DNA of 64,000 bases from positions 31,192,934-31,256,933 of the forward strand of contig CM034388.1 of assembly GCA_019925095.2 (NCBI GenBank), given 5' to 3'. Every line of letters begins with the position of its first letter. The first letter of the stretch is position 1. Position numbers and translations under genes: made by a program. Source of the stretch: Dendrolimus kikuchii (Eukaryota > Arthropoda > Insecta > Lepidoptera > Lasiocampidae). Below the pieces are notes generated by a model. The model saw only the letters and a list, made by a program, of their open reading frames with translations, had not been told where the DNA came from and did not search any database. Shown here one piece after another: positions 1-9,955 of the stretch.

Positions 1-131
1 ACATAACTGCACGCCAGTTCCCTTGCGGGGTAGGCATGAACAACAGAGCGCCATTCAGGCTTATTCTTACACACCTCACTTGCTTCTTTGACATTCATAG
101 CTCTTGTCATGCACGCTCGTCTGTTCATGTG
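1..131 (-). mobile_element. ATGT-tailed RTE-like LINE, 3' end fragment
   Basis: Read on the minus strand this is the last ~40 codons of a reverse transcriptase C-terminus, ending ...YPARELA-like and a stop. It matches the same piece at 5023-5190, 7406-7631, 42077-42301, 45763-46171, 47307-47493, 48290-48615, 58079-58456 and 60211-60530. The window edge cuts its tail. The copy is 5' truncated and carries substitutions (the usual ACTTCACGCC reads ACTGCACGCC). The RTE assignment is inference from the RWFGHVER...GRPRHTF C-terminal pattern and the short tandem-repeat tail in the longer copies. Confidence 0.75.
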
Positions 132-1330
132 TAGCAATTACCCCTAAGTTTGATGTATTGCAGTAAAAAGTTTGCAATTGAATGTAAGTATGGGAAATTG
201 CTAACATTATGTTGAACATCTGCTCAATAAAATACCAGGCATATTAATTTTTCACTACTAAATTATACACTAACATATGTTGGTTATCTAGAAAGCTAAA
301 AATGATGAAGTATCAATGAAAAACAATGATAGAACTAAATATTGAAATTTTCATTGAAAATAAAATAGTTTAGAAATGTATATATTTTGAAGGTAGGAAA
401 TTACATTTTCTAATCAATATAATTAGCACGGTAAGAATATATATGGATACTTGTGCTAGAAGGGAAAGATGCAGAATCGCTGACAGCAAATGGTAGAGAA
501 CAAAACAGTAACTCATGAAGCCAGAGACAAAATAGGATACTTTTATCCAAGACAAATAAAGGTTCCTAAAATATAATTTTACAAATCATCATAGGAATTC
601 TGACTTGTAACTTAAAACAATGAAGATAAAATGTCTTTTGTGTTACAATAATAGGCGCCATTGTCCCTGTTAATAACACTGTAATCAATTAACAAGCTAA
701 AAATAAAGTGTGACATGCTAATTGGTTGATATCACCTTTAACCACAAACAATAACTTATGTAACTATTCTCATCAGCATTGTTAACAAACAGGAAAAATA
801 ATATAGCAGTTTGCTAATACGCCTTATTTATACATCAGAAAATGATCTTAGATTTTTAATAATGCAATTGTGCACAAACAGATCAAATATGGTGGCCAGC
901 ACTAACTTAAAAAAAAAAGTGATCAAGAAATATTATTGTGGCAGCATCGGTTGTATTTAAATAATACATCAAATACACAACAGTAATGTTAATTAAAAAT
1001 CAATATTATTATTAATATATATTTTTAAATGTGAGTAAGTTAAAGAATTATTGAATGATTGAAACTGAAACTTAATAAAATATAAACAATTTAACCTAAT
1101 TGACTTGCAACAAAGGCAAACCACTTATGATTTATAAACTTTATTAAAACAGCAAAATGACTAATTTGTAAGGATAGATGAGAGATAAATGCATAATGGA
1201 ATATTTTAACCATAAAGAGTATATTGTAAGTAATTTAATTGCATACATTCTAGTCTGACTCACTATCCTGTTAACAGAGTGCAATTTAAACTAAACAGCA
1301 TGTAAAGGACTTAAGTATTCCACTGATAGG
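132..1330. other. AT-rich non-coding stretch
   Basis: Uniformly AT-rich, with many homopolymer runs and no frame longer than about 60 codons. I recognise no repeat family, RNA gene or splice-bounded exon. If the promoter at about 2.35 kb is real, this would lie in the first intron of the gene it drives. Confidence 0.5.
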
Positions 1331-1339
1331 AAAGATCGA

Positions 1340-1730
1340 GAAAACTGAATCAGCTGTGCCGACAACGGCAGAAGATATCGAGCATAAAGTCGATCGCCCT
1401 TCAGTACTACACCTCCTGAACGCCTATGTTATTACCATCACTGACACCAGAAGCCTTCGACGGAGATGCTAATACAGCAACCGTTAACCGAATTGCGTAT
1501 GAAAATATTCGCTCAGCGCCGGCCGATGAGTCAACGGGCAACGGGCGTTTGACAGTTGCGCCCGGCCGATCGATCCGCCGTCAACAGGGCGCGACGCCGC
1601 TTTGCCGACACGCAGAAATCTCACCGAACCACTTGTTTTCTCTGTTGTAACCGACATGCGCCATTTTAGAGCGACATTGAGCGACCGGCTTCGAACAAAT
1701 CGACGTCATTTCACCGGCACCACCTACGGG
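1340..1730. other. Moderately GC-rich unassigned segment
   Basis: Base composition rises from about 1340 onward. A 74-codon plus-strand frame at 1426-1650 has no recognisable motif. The segment lies just inside the proposed first intron and may be regulatory DNA or a cryptic exon. I cannot support a product. Confidence 0.3.
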
Positions 1731-2001
1731 ACTATGGCCATGGATGTTTTCCGAAAGCTACTTCAAGTTCCGCACTGATAATATGCCGAAGACCATTTTC
1801 ACCTATGGCACTAGGCTCTAGTTCCAACATACGAGACGTCGCCGATCCGCAATGCGGTATAAAACGGCCATCACAATATTTAATGGAGGCCGTCATCACT
1901 ATAAACACCGATGCACTATATCTCCAAAATATGCCCCGAAACCGAAGCAGGACGATCCCCCGATTGCACTCCCGGCACCATTTAGTAGAAATATCACTCA
2001 C

Positions 2002-2325
2002 CATTGTAGATTAACTTGGATTATCTGGAGCTACACTAAAAAAATCACAGACTACGCCGCAAAAGCGACCGCACAGACCGACGGTTGAAACGATACTGCC
2101 GCCCTCTCTCGCGCGAGCGGCCGCGCCGAGAAACTGGCGACCGAGAATCGGATCGGGCTCGGCGGCGAATCGTTCCGAATCGACTATTCGATACGTAGTA
2201 TTTTCATATCCGTCCTTCAGTTCGGCGGAGTGACTTTTTTCACTACACTAGATGCGTTTCGTTTTAGACGCGAATCTCTCGAACGTCCAAGTCCATGTCT
2301 CGGGACGCACGACACAGGATTAAAT
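2002..2325 (-). other. Probable first exon of a host gene (5' UTR plus start codon)
   Basis: The minus strand from about 2325 down to 2002 reads as a 5' leader. It ends in an ATG at 2004-2002 that is followed at once by GTGAGT (2001-1996), a strong insect splice donor. Exon 1 would therefore contribute little more than the start codon, an arrangement common in housekeeping genes. The leader holds at least two short upstream frames: an ATG near 2296 giving about ten codons, and one near 2200 giving seven. The frame that continues through the donor (1732-2004) has no recognisable domain and is best read as intron. The coding exons would lie beyond position 1, outside the window. The product cannot be named. 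The exon call rests on promoter, donor and composition together. Confidence 0.5.
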
Positions 2326-2404
2326 TTGATCCGCAAAGGATAGTCGGTTTTATATTGGGCGGGTGCGGCGGCGTGGAGTGCCGTTCGGCGCGCGCCGATT
2401 GGTC
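2326..2404 (-). promoter_or_regulatory. Candidate core promoter with TATA and CCAAT motifs
   Basis: On the minus strand TATAAAA lies at 2354-2348. A CCAAT motif partly overlaps it (2358-2354), and a second CCAAT lies about 45 bp upstream (2402-2398). GC-box-like GC-rich sequence surrounds them. Spacing from the TATA motif predicts initiation near 2325. The block sits in a CpG-rich island (about 2100-2690) that contrasts sharply with the AT-rich surroundings. The orientation agrees with the splice donor at 2001. Promoter motifs are short and can arise by chance, so confidence rests on their combined geometry. Confidence 0.5.
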
Positions 2405-2690
2405 GACGCGCACCTGCAATGCGTCACTGCGGGGAGCTGACGACCGCGGAGCGAGAGCGGCGCGAGGAGCGAGGCGCGCGGCGGCCGGCGCGGCGGCGTC
2501 TCCAGCGGTGGCTGCCAGCGACCACCCCGCTGGCCTACTTCGCGGTCGGTGCGAGGGCGCGCCGCAGTACCCGCCCGCAGACGCCGGCCACGCTAACGAG
2601 ATAACGCGGGTGACGGGCGCCGCCGGCCGCCCAGCGCAGGCTTCCTGACACCGCGCCAAAACACGCATCCACACACTTAGCGTAAGCCCG
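2405..2690. promoter_or_regulatory. CpG-rich island upstream of the candidate promoter
   Basis: Extremely GC- and CpG-rich DNA, full of GCGCGC and CGGCG words. It opens several frames on both strands (for example 2264-2674 minus and 2295-2648 plus) with alanine/arginine-rich low-complexity translations. Those frames are best explained by a lack of stop codons in GC-rich DNA. It most likely acts as the distal part of the promoter on the minus strand. Confidence 0.45.
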
Positions 2691-2699
2691 GCGTCGCAT

Positions 2700-3290
2700 C
2701 GTGACGCAATCTTAATAATGTTAGAACTTTGACATTCGATTTGGTAAAACTATAACCATACTCAAGCCATTCACATTTTTTCAAACTGCAAAAAGCTGCG
2801 GAATGACGGTATGAAAAAACATCTACTATGCAGCCATCTATTACTTATTAACAACGGATATAAAGTTTGACGTGACCTTTAACAGTTCAAAAAATCCAAT
2901 TGCTGAGATTTTGCGACGACGCATAATTGGTGGTAACTATTAACCATCACGTCACCGAACAACAAAAAATCACTAAGCTTTAACATATCAATGGAAATAT
3001 TTATGACACAAACGCGTAGTATTAGACTAACCATAACTAGTCGAATATTTCAAATGAATTATTGTTATCTAATTACTGTGTATCGATTATAATGAATCGA
3101 TTATTTTTCTTTTCACTCTAGTAATGACATCTATGCTATGTGACATTCAATTAACATAATTGAATTAGACATCAGTCCTACCCATTATAGTCGCTAGATG
3201 GCTCTGTAAAATCGATGACCACAGATTCTGATTTATTAAACAAACAATAATTGAATATGTATTTAAAATATTAATACCATTTGTTGCTAA
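2700..3290. other. AT-rich spacer, nothing recognised
   Basis: No frame, RNA gene or repeat family that I recognise. Composition returns abruptly to AT-rich after the CpG island. Confidence 0.4.
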
Positions 3291-3292
3291 TT

Positions 3293-3470
3293 ATCAGCGT
3301 TGCCATCCAACGTGGAAATGCGGCCAGCATTTTGGGTACTTTCCCCGCCGACAGCGATTCGGAGTTAATTTTCTAATAAAAGATTTATGTTATTTTGAAT
3401 GCAGTTTTTTTTATAGTATAGTTTAATTTGTAATTTGGTGTATTTTGAGTAGAAACCATACAAATAAATA
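3293..3470 (+). mobile_element. 3' end of a nuclease-like-domain retroelement (family K)
   Basis: Twenty-seven codons ending at a stop (3374-3376) read ISVAIQRGNAAS...F. They match the C-termini at about 17650 and 52530 (minus), so this is a 5'-truncated tip of the same element, followed by a short AT-rich 3' UTR. The UTR resembles that of the 17.6 kb copy (shared AGATTTATGTTATTTTG). Confidence 0.65.
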
Positions 3471-3474
3471 TATA

Positions 3475-3640
3475 CTAGTGGTCGCCCGTGGTCGAAATTC
3501 GACCATAATAATTAATGTCAAAGACTATACTTCCATGATCACAGATTTTGCCAAGGCTACTCTGTTAACTTGACTTGAACAATAAACAAAGAAGTATATA
3601 CGCGGTGTCAAATACATGGTAGTGTGTGTAATGTTTTTTT
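3475..3640 (-). mobile_element. Non-autonomous Helitron-like element, type B, 3' part
   Basis: On the minus strand it ends in a perfect hairpin GGTCGAATTTCGACC, then about a dozen bases, then CTAG followed by T. That is the standard Helitron 3' terminus. The body matches the plus-strand copy at 5367-5536. The 5' end is not clear. Confidence 0.7.
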
Positions 3641-4080
3641 TTTAAGTTTATTTAATGTATTTTTTATGCATCATTTTTAAAAAATATTAGCATTCGTCGC
3701 TTCTTCTCTATATAAACTATAAGTATGCGAAATTTCATACTCCTCTGTCTGCGCAATTTTCGTAAAAAGGGGTACAAAGTTTTTGCTTCACGTATTAATA
3801 TATAAATATAACCAAAAATGAAATTTACAAAATATAATACAATTTTACAAAGAACTATGATGGAGCTAGTAGCTTGGTTTTTAAAGATTTGCTTGGAGAG
3901 AATAAAAATAGAGAAATCACACAATTCTGCAAGAAATAAATGATGAAATAGGATGGAAAATTCGTAAATATTTTTTAACGCTTTAAAACTACGTATGTTT
4001 TTTTCTTTTTAGGACTAGATAACCGTTAAAAATAGGCGTATTTATGGATGGGTCTTTAACATCAGTGTTATCTGATATTA
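3641..4080. other. AT-rich spacer
   Basis: Contains poly(T) tracts and an 86-codon minus-strand frame (3664-3924) with a hydrophobic, low-complexity translation and no family resemblance. No gene supported. Confidence 0.4.
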
Positions 4081-4084
4081 CATT

Positions 4085-4325
4085 CCAAGCGAACATTATA
4101 AGTGGATTTGATTGAACGCGCTAATCTCAGAAACTACTGGTCTGATTTGAAAAATTTGTTCAGTGTTGGATAGCCCATTTATCGAGGAAGGCTATAGACT
4201 GTACGTCATCACGCTAAGACCAATAGGAGCGGAGCATCAATGAAGAATGTTTCAAAATCGGGGTGTTTTGAAAGCAAATTTCACGCGGACGACGTCGCAG
4301 GAACAGCTCAAACAATATAGGTCAA
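4085..4325 (+). mobile_element. Helitron-like element, type A (degenerate ends)
   Basis: Shares the body of the type-A family: CGCGCTAATCTC, then GATTTGAAAAATT, then ATCACGCTAAGACCAATAGG, then AATGAAGAATGTTTC, then a GC-rich hairpin ACGCGGACGACGTCGC. Other copies are at 4446, 10967, 11491, 38795, 49144 and 56275. The canonical TC start and CTAG end are eroded. Confidence 0.75.
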
Positions 4326-4445
4326 ACGTTTTCTAAACAAATATCTCCCTGCAATGGAAGTATTTCGCTTTTCTTATTGAAATTTTTATGTACGTTTAGG
4401 CGTTAAGGATTGTCACTCATTAAGAGCGTCGCTATTTATAAAATA

Positions 4446-4667
4446 CTAGCTTCTGCCCGCGACTTCGTCCGCGTGGAATAGTTAAGAAAAAAAGTAAGTA
4501 AAAAGAACCCCTTGATTTTGAAACATTCTTCATCGGTGCTCCACTCCTATTGGTCTTAGCGTGATGATATATAGCCTATAGCCTTCCTCGATAAACGGGT
4601 TATCTGACACTGAAAGAATTTTTTAAATCAGACCAGTAGCTTCAGCTTTATATATTAATATAAGATA
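4446..4667 (-). mobile_element. Helitron-like element, type A
   Basis: Minus-strand copy with CTAG at 4449-4446 and a TC start at 4667-4666 (TCTTATATTAATATA...AGCTGAAGC). It lies about 120 bp from the plus-strand copy at 4085-4325, so the two form an imperfect inverted pair. Internal words match the intact 49144-49391 copy. Confidence 0.8.
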
Positions 4668-4950
4668 TGCCTGCAACTTCATACACGCTTGACTTGAAAT
4701 TCCCGCGGGATTTCCGAGACTCAAAGTACAGCAGCATTTAAAAATGAATGTAAGCTATCCTTTTAGTGAAAACTATGTCGGGTGAAGTTAATTTTTATGC
4801 ACCCGAAAACCTACAAACCACTCACAGGAAAATTCCCGCGGGATTTCCGGGATAAAAAATATCAAACATTTTATTACATAAAGTTTGCTATCGATCACCG
4901 AAAAAATCACGTTGGAATGGGTTTTTTTTTTCAATTTGGACACACTACCA
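4668..4950. other. Unassigned spacer with an imperfect internal duplication
   Basis: Two similar blocks share the word CCCGCGGGATTTCC (near 4701 and 4833), which suggests an old local duplication of a repeat fragment. No coding frame is supported. Confidence 0.35.
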
Positions 4951-4954
4951 AGTA

Positions 4955-5366
4955 TTTAGAAAGAAAGAAAGAAAGAAAGAAAGAAAATCATTTTATTCAG
5001 GAAAAAATTACATTGGTGTAGTACATACATACATACATAACTTCACGCCAGTTCCCTTGCGGGGTAGGCACGAACAACAGAGTGCCATTTAGGCTTATTC
5101 TTACACACCTCACTTGCCTCTTTGACATTCATAACTCTTGTCATGCAAGCTCGTCTGTTCTTAAGTCTCCTGACATCACCTTCATCACCAATTGGTGTAG
5201 TGTAGGTATAATTGTTAACAAATTTAAAACTAGCAACATAATTTTGTCCTGATAGGGGCATCAGAATCAGCATAATGCTGGTCTTTTAAAACCAGCGCTG
5301 ATCTTCCGCTAAGCCCTTAAAGTACTGTCACGGCAGACATTACATCATTGCAAAGCATGAAGGGAA
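4955..5366 (-). mobile_element. TTTC-tailed LINE 3' end (family J), interrupted
   Basis: On the minus strand it reads GGAAGATCAGCGCTGG...ATGCTG... and ends in AATAAAATGATTTT followed by a (CTTT)n tract. The same layout appears on the plus strand at 29455-29622. An ATGT-tailed LINE fragment (5023-5190) sits inside it between two copies of ATTGGTGTAGT. A related piece lies inside a Helitron near 56490-56620. Confidence 0.6.
5023..5190 (-). mobile_element. ATGT-tailed RTE-like LINE fragment with 11-bp TSD
   Basis: 5'-truncated RT C-terminus with a (CATA)n tract (ATGT on the minus strand). It is flanked by identical ATTGGTGTAGT at 5012-5022 and 5191-5201, so both insertion boundaries are exact. 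The host sequence is the family J LINE tail. Confidence 0.85.
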
Positions 5367-5536
5367 TCCTAAATAATATATATATACATATTTGACACAC
5401 ACACGCATATAATATACTCTTTTGTTTATTGTTCAAGTCAAATTAACAGTGTAGCCTTGGTGAAATATGTGATTATAGATGTATAGTCTTTGACATTAAT
5501 TATTATGGTCGAATTTCGACCACGGGCGACCACTAG
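5367..5536 (+). mobile_element. Non-autonomous Helitron-like element, type B, complete
   Basis: Begins A|TCCTAAATAATATA. It ends with hairpin GGTCGAATTTCGACC, then ACGGGCGACCA, then CTAG|T (CTAG at 5533-5536). Length is about 170 bp. Insertion between A and T without target duplication is the Helitron pattern. Confidence 0.8.
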
Positions 5537-5539
5537 TAA

Positions 5540-6060
5540 GTAATATTTATGTGAATAAAAGTAAAACCTTATCGAAAAATCGTTGGGGGAATTATTTAAT
5601 TAGAGTAATAACACATGGGTGGGGTCGGTCGACGAGTAATGTCTATTATTACATGTCCACGCTAATTCACGGCTGTCCCCAATAGCAAGTTGACTTTTAA
5701 TTATTACGCAGCGGGCCAGAAGTATTATGTATTGCGGTCAAATAGCACATATATTAATTGTATAATGCCCGGTTTCTGAGGTTACCAGATATGAGTTTAA
5801 TAACAATTCATTCCATAAAGTTATGTAATAGATAAACTTAAATTAACTGTTAACCTACAACTAGTACCAAAATTCGACACTAGATGGGTCTATTTAAGAA
5901 GGAATATCTAATATTTATTTATATCGAACAAAAACGTCAACAACAAAACGTCAAACAACACATATGGAATAAATTCTATTCAATTCAATTAATTTAATGC
6001 GAAAATGGGTATACAAAAGGTGTTAAATTTAACGTATTACAGTTCTATTTATTGTATCAG
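5540..6060. other. AT-rich spacer
   Basis: No frame above 60 codons and no repeat that I can match elsewhere in the window. Confidence 0.4.
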
Positions 6061-6062
6061 TT

Positions 6063-6380
6063 CTATCCGTGCAGGAACGGAGATAGAATACAATTTCCTG
6101 CGTTGGGGCGGCCTGTCGTAAGAGGCGACAACACAACCCACAGCCAGGTGCTAGGGCATTTGCCCGACTGGATGGCTACCACCCCTGATCTAAAGTATGT
6201 CGCCATAACAACCTTGAGTTGTGTTCCGGCATTAGTGACCAGGTTCCAGTCTCCCTTAAGAGAGCAGTTGCGCATTTGTAGCACCTTTGGTGTTGCAAAT
6301 GTCCATAGGCGATAGTAACCGCTTTCCATCAAGTGGGCCGTCTGTCCGCTGATCTTCTGCCAAAAAAAAATAAAAAAAAA
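6063..6380 (+). mobile_element. SINE-A (poly(A)-tailed retroposon), full length
   Basis: A ~315-bp unit starting ATCCGTGCAGGAACGGAG. It passes CTGTCGTAAGAGGCGAC, CAGCCAGGTG, GGCATTAGTGACCAGG and GCGCATTTGTAGC, and ends in GGGCCGTCTG...plus an A-rich tail. About 25 copies or fragments lie in this window on both strands. Frames inside it open on both strands, but no copy has a recognisable protein domain. No clear RNA polymerase III A/B boxes are visible, so calling it a SINE is inference from size, A-tail and copy number. Confidence 0.75.
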
Positions 6381-6642
6381 GTTTTTCAAATTCCGCCTTT
6401 CGTCATGCATATGTATCTACAAGTATCCTACTTACAAATTCTGGTATATTTATCTAATTATTTATTTACCTAATAAGATGTCAACTAATAAATTATAAAA
6501 TTGTGTATTAAATTATAACGATGACAATTAAAATAAAAAGTAAGTTAGATACATAAACTTAATTCATATAATTTTGTCATCTAAATATTCACTGAATATG
6601 TGTATGAAATAAACGCCTAATATTGGTCGGTTAAGTCGAACC

Positions 6643-6953
6643 TTTTTCTTTTTTTTTACGAGGTGTAATCCATCATAGACACCCTATCGCTTTTTTATGT
6701 TTAAGGCTTGGCAACTAGGCCTTTAAGCCAGGCGCAGTTGTATTGTAGGCTACAATCCACACCATTCAACAGAGTTCTTGTGAAAACTAGAAAGGCCACA
6801 TTTGGCTATACAGTTCAGATTTCTCACAAAACACATAATTACTACTCAAAAACTGTCAATAGCCTACAACTATTGTTCATTTGAGAGTAATTTTACACAT
6901 TTTTAGATAATAAAACTGCACAGCACAACGTCCCCTTTTAGTTCCCGCCAAAT
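6643..6953 (-). repeat. Rep-300 repeat, A-tailed
   Basis: On the minus strand it runs from GGCGGGAACT through GTGCTGTGCAGTTTTAT, ACAATAGTTGTAGG and GTAGTAATTATGTG to GGCTTAAAGGCCTAGTTGCCAAGCC and an A-rich end. Other copies: 7981-8212, 38212-38503 and 44231-44609 (minus). An A-rich 3' end favours a retroposon. No coding capacity seen. Confidence 0.7.
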
Positions 6954-7139
6954 TTATTATATTATTTCAATAAAAATATAAATTAATTTTAACATTTTAA
7001 ACGCAAATTATTCTCATAGCTCGTCGAGCAATGTTTCTAGCAAGTATCTGACAATAAGAAATAAAGAAATAAAATACATATTTCTAGAAATGCGACACTT
7101 AACAATAATTTACAATAACCACAATATAAGTATCACTAG

Positions 7140-7391
7140 CAGTTCACCCCAATAGCCCGGTACTTTCTGTTCTCATTTCCCACAATAGTCCTACACTAGC
7201 CGGGGCTTGTCCTTGGGTGCATTACCATATGGTGTAGACAGGGACAATCGCCGGTCAGTGTTACGCCACATTTACATTAAATTTGTCAAGGGGTCTCTAC
7301 GTGTTGGCCTTCCCATGGCCCCACGCAAGCCCTCCAAAAGTCCGGGCCATTTTTATGGCCCGTGGTCTACAAAGACATACATTTATAATAA
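7140..7391. other. Unassigned segment with a short frame
   Basis: Higher GC than its surroundings. It contains an 80-codon frame starting at 7207 that runs into a repeat. Words such as GGGGCTTGTCCTTGGGTG look like element-derived sequence, but I cannot assign a family. Confidence 0.3.
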
Positions 7392-7405
7392 TAACAATAA
7401 CAATG

Positions 7406-7631
7406 GATGGATGCAGAAGTCGTGGAAGGCCACGACACACCTTCCATGATCAAATTGATCGTGTACTAGCAGAAGGTGATATCAGGAGCCTTAAGAACAG
7501 ACGAGCGTGCATGACAAGAGCTATGAATGTCAAAGAAGCGAGTGAGGTGTGTAAGAATAAGCCTGAATGGCGCTCTGTTGTTCGTGCCTACCCCGCAAGG
7601 GAACTGGCGTGAAGTTATGTATGTATGTATG
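7406..7631 (+). mobile_element. ATGT-tailed RTE-like LINE fragment with 14-bp TSD
   Basis: Encodes the RT tail GCRSRGRPRHTFHDQIDRVL, then ...VVRAYPARELA and a stop, then (ATGT)n. It is flanked by identical TAACAATAACAATG at 7392-7405 and 7632-7645. 5' truncated. Confidence 0.85.
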
Positions 7632-7645
7632 TAACAATAACAATG

Positions 7646-7745
7646 AAAATGTGTGTCGCAATTTGCGAAATGAGGTTGGCACTCAGTATTTTGCCGAAAC
7701 ATAGTCCGACACAGCGCTGGTTTTCAGTGCCCACCTCCTTAATCA
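7646..7745. repeat. Fragment related to family J/J2 LINE tails
   Basis: Contains GCACTCAGTATTTTGCCG and CGACACAGCGCTGG, degenerate versions of words in the 16604-16800 copy (GCACTCAGCATATTGCTG, CGACACAACGCTG). Too short to classify. Confidence 0.4.
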
Positions 7746-7980
7746 CAAAAGTCATGCGACCCACGGTAAAAACAGTTTAAATCAAATTAAATTATAATCA
7801 ACGTATACGTGAAAGGAATAATAACAAAGAAAAAATAATTATTGCAATTGCATTTATTATATACACATGTTACATGTGAAATATGTGGTTAAGCTGTATG
7901 CATTTTGTTCCTTTTCCTGTCATTGTCGCGTTACTGAAAAACAATACACGTGGTGCCAGACATATGTTTGACAGGGAATT

Positions 7981-8212
7981 TTTTTGGCGGGAACTGAAAG
8001 GAGCCGTTGTGCTGTGCAGTTTTATTTTCTAAAAATGTGTAAAATTACTCTAAAATGAACAATAGTTGTAGGATATTGATAGTTTTTGAGTAGTAATTAT
8101 GTGTTTTGTGAGAAATGTGAACTGTATAGTCAAATGTGGCCTTTTGAGTTTTCACAAGAACTCCGTTGATTGGCGTTGGTTGTAGCCTACAATACAACTG
8201 CGCGACTATTAT
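7981..8212 (+). repeat. Rep-300 repeat, 3' truncated
   Basis: Plus-strand copy starting TTTTTGGCGGGAACTGAAAGG and matching the 38212 copy closely through GTAGCCTACAATACAACTG. The 3' CAAGCC/A-rich end is missing. Confidence 0.7.
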
Positions 8213-8389
8213 ACGAAGACTTAAACATCAGAATTGGCTGTATGGACTAGATTCCTTTGCCTGCCTTTGTGGCGAATACAACAACTACTACTACTATGTT
8301 TGACATATTCAATTAGATTAAATGACATTATTTATATTTCTATTCCTCTTAATCTGCAGGTGCTTTAAATAACATTTAATAAAAAAAAA

Positions 8390-8537
8390 ATGCGCGCTGG
8401 GACACATAGTAGAAGTGAAACTTCAACGGACAAGTGGCAAAACTTATTGCAACAAAATTTTAACTTGAAGTTTTACGCGATTCGTTTTGCCACTTGTCCG
8501 TTGAAGTTTCACTTCTACTATGTGTCCCGGCACACAT
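8390..8537. repeat. Perfect 45-bp inverted repeat (hairpin)
   Basis: Arms 8399-8443 and 8484-8528 are exact reverse complements (45 of 45), separated by a 40-bp loop. Pairing continues outward with three mismatches to about 8390/8537. The arms include GAAGTGAAACTTC, itself nearly palindromic. No ORF depends on it; a 64-codon frame crosses it only because it lacks stops. It could be a miniature transposon's ends or a hairpin-RNA locus. Confidence 0.9.
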
Positions 8538-8539
8538 TT

Positions 8540-9430
8540 CGATTTTTCGCAGGTTTACTGCAAATTATGATTTGGTTAGTTTAGGTACATTTTAATTAAT
8601 GCATTTTTTATTTAAACATATTTTATTTTATCAAACAAAAATAACTGAATTCGATCCGGAACCAAAAAACGCATCCATAGTATACTCTAACATTATGCCG
8701 CCTCTCACCACGTCTAGTCTAAATTTATGCCGCTCCTCCACGCGGCTGTAACGCTTTTTCGTGACTGAAAAATCCTAAAACCCTATATAGAAGTTTCACT
8801 TCAAAAATGGCATTCATCATGTATTATTATGTGCTATTTTTATCACATTGCTGTCAAAACCTTCACAGAAATGTGATAAAAATACTTAAGTATGTACTTA
8901 AGTTTTTAAAGCCTGGTCACTGAAGAAATTAATTATTACTTGATGTACTCAAAAACATTATCTCACTAAGGAATAAAAATAATACGAACAAAGAAAAATA
9001 TATATGTCAATACATACTACGAAGAAGCGAGAAAACCCCTAATACTACATACTGCCTTTTCAAAGTTTTTCGCAATATGTTTTTCTTTCCTCCACCCAAA
9101 TTATCCTTGCAAAAAACTTGCCAAATTCGTCCAAGAAATAGTGCTACAAACATTTCCTCTTCTCATCGCCCATTCGTAGCCAAATATTGCGTAGCCAATT
9201 CGTAGCCGGCTACGTGGCGTAGTCAATTTCTCAAATGGCGTAGTAACAAACACGTAACTTTCTCAAATGTTCTCAAAGACTTGTTTCCAAGATATTGTAT
9301 TTAGTGCAAAATTGATACGTTAACGCTTGGATAATCGTTGTGGGGTGTAATGTCTGTTCCCCTATTAAAAAATGAGAGACCCTAGCCCAGCAGTGGGATG
9401 TTTATGGGCTGTTATTAGGAATATGGTTAA
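8540..9430. other. AT-rich spacer with short local repeats
   Basis: No coding frame. A cluster of GTAGCCAA/GCGTAG words lies at about 9175-9245, and GAAGTTTCACTTCA near 8790 echoes the 8.4 kb hairpin arm. Confidence 0.4.
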
Positions 9431-9432
9431 AC

Positions 9433-9741
9433 TTTCTATCCGTGCAGGAACGGAGAAAGAATACAATTTCCTGTTGCCAGGCGGCCTGTCGTAAGAGGCG
9501 ACAAAACAACCCACAGCCAGGTGGTAGGGCATTTGCCCGACTGCATGGCTACCACCCCTGGTCTAAAGTATGTCGCCATAACAACCTTGAGTTGTGTTTC
9601 GGAATTAGTGACCAGGTTCCAGTCTCCCTTAAGAGAGCAGTAGCGTAACCTTTGGTGTTGCAAATGTCCATAGGCAATGGTAACCCGCTTTCCATCAAGT
9701 GGGCCGTCTGCTGATCTTCTGCCATAAAAAATTAAAAAACA
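9433..9741 (+). mobile_element. SINE-A, near full length
   Basis: Starts ATCCGTGCAGGAACGG and ends in an A-rich tail after GCTGATCTTCTGCCATAAAA. It lacks about 15 bp in the GCAGCGCATTTGTAGC region relative to other copies. Confidence 0.75.
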
Positions 9742-9777
9742 AACTTGTTATGTGTTATGTTAAACTGGTCTAGATTA

Positions 9778-9955
9778 TGCAGCCATAGCAACCTTGATTT
9801 GTGTTCAGGCATTAGTGGTCAGATTCCACTCTCCCATTAGAGAGCGACAGCGCATTGGTAGCACCTTTGGTGTTAAAATATCCATAGGCGATGGTAACCG
9901 CTTACCATCAGGTGGCCTACCTGTCTGCTAAACTCGTGAAATAAAAAGATAAAAC
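9778..9955 (+). mobile_element. SINE-A related, 5'-truncated and divergent
   Basis: Only the distal half is present (CATTAGTGGTCAG onward). It ends ACCATCAGGTGGCC...TAAACTCGTGAAATAAAAAG. The divergence points to an older subfamily than the flanking copies. Confidence 0.65.

Noticed and set aside
1732..2004. 90-codon frame through the ATG|GTGAGT site as a real protein
   Set aside because: The ATG is followed immediately by a consensus splice donor, and the downstream frame has no recognisable domain; it is better read as intron.
2264..2674. 136-codon minus and 117-codon plus frames in the CpG island
   Set aside because: Arg/Ala/Pro-rich translations from GC-rich DNA, on both strands at once, overlapping promoter motifs.
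4960..4990. (GAAA)n tract as a stand-alone microsatellite
   Set aside because: It is the tail of the TTTC-tailed LINE (minus strand), matched by the same tail at 29600-29622.
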